A stretch of DNA of 64,000 bases from CAMAVH01 sp036500145 (GTDB taxonomy: Bacteria > Pseudomonadota > Alphaproteobacteria > SMXQ01): the NCBI GenBank assembly GCA_036500145.1, contig DASYCO010000045.1, positions 44,247 to 108,246 of the forward strand. The letters run 5' to 3'. The notes under the pieces were generated by a model, which did not search any database, was not told the origin of the DNA, and saw only the letters and a list, made by a program, of their open reading frames with translations. Both the position numbers and the translations under genes were made by a program. Shown piece by piece: positions 62,353 through 64,000 of the stretch (positions are counted from its first letter, which is position 1; every line of letters begins with the position of its first letter).

Positions 62353-64000
62353 ATGGGTGAGTTCGCCGTCGGTCAGGCCGTGCCGCGCTTCGAGGATTTG
62401 CGCCTGCTGCGCGGCGGCGGCCGTTACGTCGCCGACATGGCCTTTCCCTACATGGCCCATGGCTATGTGGTCCGCTCGCCCCATGCCAACGCCAAGATCC
62501 TGAAGATCGACATCGCTGCCGCCAAGGCCGCGCCCGGCGTGCTTGCCGTGCTCACCGCGGCGGACTGGAAGGCGTCGGGCTTTAGCGAAGGCCTGCCGCG
62601 CGGCGCTGGACGCAAGCGGCGCGACGGCTCTCCCATGTTCCGTCCGCCCTATCCGGTGCTGGCCGACGATCAGGTGCGCCACATCGGCGATCCGGTCGCC
62701 TTCGTGGTGGCCGAGACGCTGATGCAGGCGATGGACGCGGCCGAGCTGGTCGAGGTCGAGTACGAGCCGCTGCCGTCGGTGACCGACACGGCCAAGGCCG
62801 TTGCCCCCGGCGCGCCCGCCGTCTGGGGCGGCTGCCCCGACAATATCTGCTTCGTGCATCTGCAGGGCGACAAGGCGGCGACCGACGCGGCTTTCGCCAA
62901 GGCCGACCGGATCGTCAAACACCGGCTGGTCATCAGCCGCGTCACGGCGGCGACCATGGAGCCGCGCGGCTCCATCGGCGTCTACAGCCCGACGGAGGAC
63001 CACTTCACGGTCTACACCACCCTGCAGCGGGCCCATTCCTTCCGTGAAGACCTGGCCGAGACCCTGAACGCGCCGGAGAGCAAGGTGCGCGTCGTCGCCG
63101 GCGACATCGGCGGCAGCTTCGGCATGAAGTCCGGCGTCTTCAACGAAGTCGGCCTCGTGCTGTTTGGCGCCAAGGTCGTGCAGCGGCCGGTGAAATGGGT
63201 CGCGACGCGCTCTGAGTCTTTCGTTGCCGATGCGCATGGCCGCGACAACATCACCGACGCGGAACTCGCCCTCGACAAGGACGGCAAGTTCCTCGGGATG
63301 CGCGTCAAGACCATGTACAATTGCGGCGCTTACACGCAGCCGGGCACGGAGACCGGCGCGTTCAGCAATCTCGGCACGCTGGCGGGCGTCTATACGACGC
63401 CGGCGATACATGTCGACGTGACGGCGGTCTTCACCAACACGAACCCGATGCGTCCGTTCCGCGGCAACGGCCGGCCGGAAGCCGCCTTCGTCATCGAGCG
63501 CCTCGTCGACCTCGCGGCCGACGAACTGGGCATCGACCCGGCAGAAATCCGCCGGCGCAATCTCATCCCGCCGTCGGCCATGCCGTTCCAGACGGCGCTG
63601 TCGTTCAACCTCGACTGCGGCGAGTTCGAAACCGTGCTCGACAAGTCGCTGGAGATGGCCGACTACGCCGGCTTCGAGGCGCGCCGCGCCGAAGCGTTGA
63701 AGCGCGGCAAGCGCCGCGGCATCGGCCTGTCCTTCACCATCGAGAAGGCGGCGGGGCCGGGCTATGAGGGCGCGGAAGTGCGCTTCGACCGCAGCGGTTC
63801 GATCACCGTCGTCGCGGGCTCCGTCACGCAGGGTCAGGGCCACGAGACGATCTTCAAGCAGATCGTCTCCGACAAGCTCGGCATCCATCCCGATGAAATC
63901 CACTATCTGCAGGGCGATACCGACCAGGTCTTCTTCGGCGAAGGCACCGGCGGTTCGCGCACGTCGGCGATCGGCGGCGGCGCGGTGATGACGGCCGCGA
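62353..64000 (+). CDS. Molybdenum hydroxylase large subunit (CoxL/XdhB-like, form II), 3' truncated
   Basis: The ATG at 62353 follows GAGGG; the frame stays open to the window end (549 codons). It starts GQAVPRFEDLRLLRGGGRYVADM, the usual aldehyde oxidase/xanthine dehydrogenase molybdopterin subunit start. Blocks include HIGDPVAFVVAETLMQAMDAAELVEVEYEPLPSV, VVAGDIGGSFGMKSG and the active-site loop NPMRPFRGNGRPEAAF. Genuine form I CO dehydrogenases have a Cys-bearing AYRCSFR loop; this one does not, so it is probably a form II-type hydroxylase of unknown substrate. Medium and small subunits may lie outside. Confidence 0.88.
   Translation, partial: MGEFAVGQAVPRFEDLRLLRGGGRYVADMAFPYMAHGYVVRSPHANAKILKIDIAAAKAAPGVLAVLTAADWKASGFSEGLPRGAGRKRRDGSPMFRPPYPVLADDQVRHIGDPVAFVVAETLMQAMDAAELVEVEYEPLPSVTDTAKAVAPGAPAVWGGCPDNICFVHLQGDKAATDAAFAKADRIVKHRLVISRVTAATMEPRGSIGVYSPTEDHFTVYTTLQRAHSFREDLAETLNAPESKVRVVAGDIGGSFGMKSGVFNEVGLVLFGAKVVQRPVKWVATRSESFVADAHGRDNITDAELALDKDGKFLGMRVKTMYNCGAYTQPGTETGAFSNLGTLAGVYTTPAIHVDVTAVFTNTNPMRPFRGNGRPEAAFVIERLVDLAADELGIDPAEIRRRNLIPPSAMPFQTALSFNLDCGEFETVLDKSLEMADYAGFEARRAEALKRGKRRGIGLSFTIEKAAGPGYEGAEVRFDRSGSITVVAGSVTQGQGHETIFKQIVSDKLGIHPDEIHYLQGDTDQVFFGEGTGGSRTSAIGGGAVMTAA

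Overview
The window is a stretch of GC-rich chromosomal DNA with tightly packed genes and no phage, IS element or CRISPR array. It most likely comes from an alphaproteobacterium. The evidence is an EcfG-type sigma factor gene lying head to head with a nepR-like anti-sigma gene, several GGAAC-N16/17-CGTT promoters, GatCAB, GTP-dependent PEP carboxykinase, NHEJ genes (LigD and Ku), Bug-type solute receptors and 32-bp 'CGTCATG...CATCCACG' palindromic repeats. A Rhodospirillales or Reyranella-like soil organism would fit, but this is a guess from gene content.

Layout. 0-5.7 kb: end of an HD-GYP protein, a DMT transporter, a secreted phytase-like esterase, an extensin-like protein and an old-yellow-enzyme reductase. 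5.7-6.15 kb: a cluster of palindromic repeats. 6.2-12.8 kb: CaiB-type CoA transferase, RuvX, gatCAB and two tandem glutathione transferases. 13-19.4 kb: a stress island with a lipoprotein, a DUF1328 membrane peptide, ecfG, nepR, a glycine-zipper lipoprotein, tRNA-Ser(GCU), a DUF4239 membrane protein, a methyltransferase and a response regulator. 19.6-35.1 kb: a seven-gene glycogen/trehalose operon on the minus strand (GlgE-like, glgB, glgX, treZ, malQ, treY, then glgA). 35.2-45.1 kb: PhoX phosphatase, a possible 2-hydroxy-acid catabolic cassette and pckG. 45.6-50 kb: MFS transporter, a signal-less substrate-binding protein and a KefB-like antiporter. 50-54.5 kb: a proline-rich peptide, an SDR, ligD and ku. 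54.6-64 kb: gentisate dioxygenase, Bug receptor, GST, MFS, Fe-SOD, a trans-sulfuration enzyme, a LysR regulator, mobA and the start of a molybdenum hydroxylase large subunit.

How it fits together. The main theme is the general stress response. Five exact GGAAC-N16/17-CGTT motifs sit 24-76 bases upstream of start codons: the extensin-like gene, the DUF1328 gene, nepR, the glycine-zipper lipoprotein gene and the whole glycogen/trehalose operon. One-mismatch versions sit before ku and between the proline-rich peptide and SDR genes. Cell-envelope, osmoprotectant and DNA-repair genes may therefore be co-ordered by the sigma factor encoded here. No phyR is visible. A second theme is phosphate: 11-bp-spaced Pho-box-like repeats precede phoX and the phytase-like gene. 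The first gene of the trehalose operon is a large GlgE-like protein whose expected catalytic residues are replaced, and no TreS, maltokinase or GlgC is encoded nearby.
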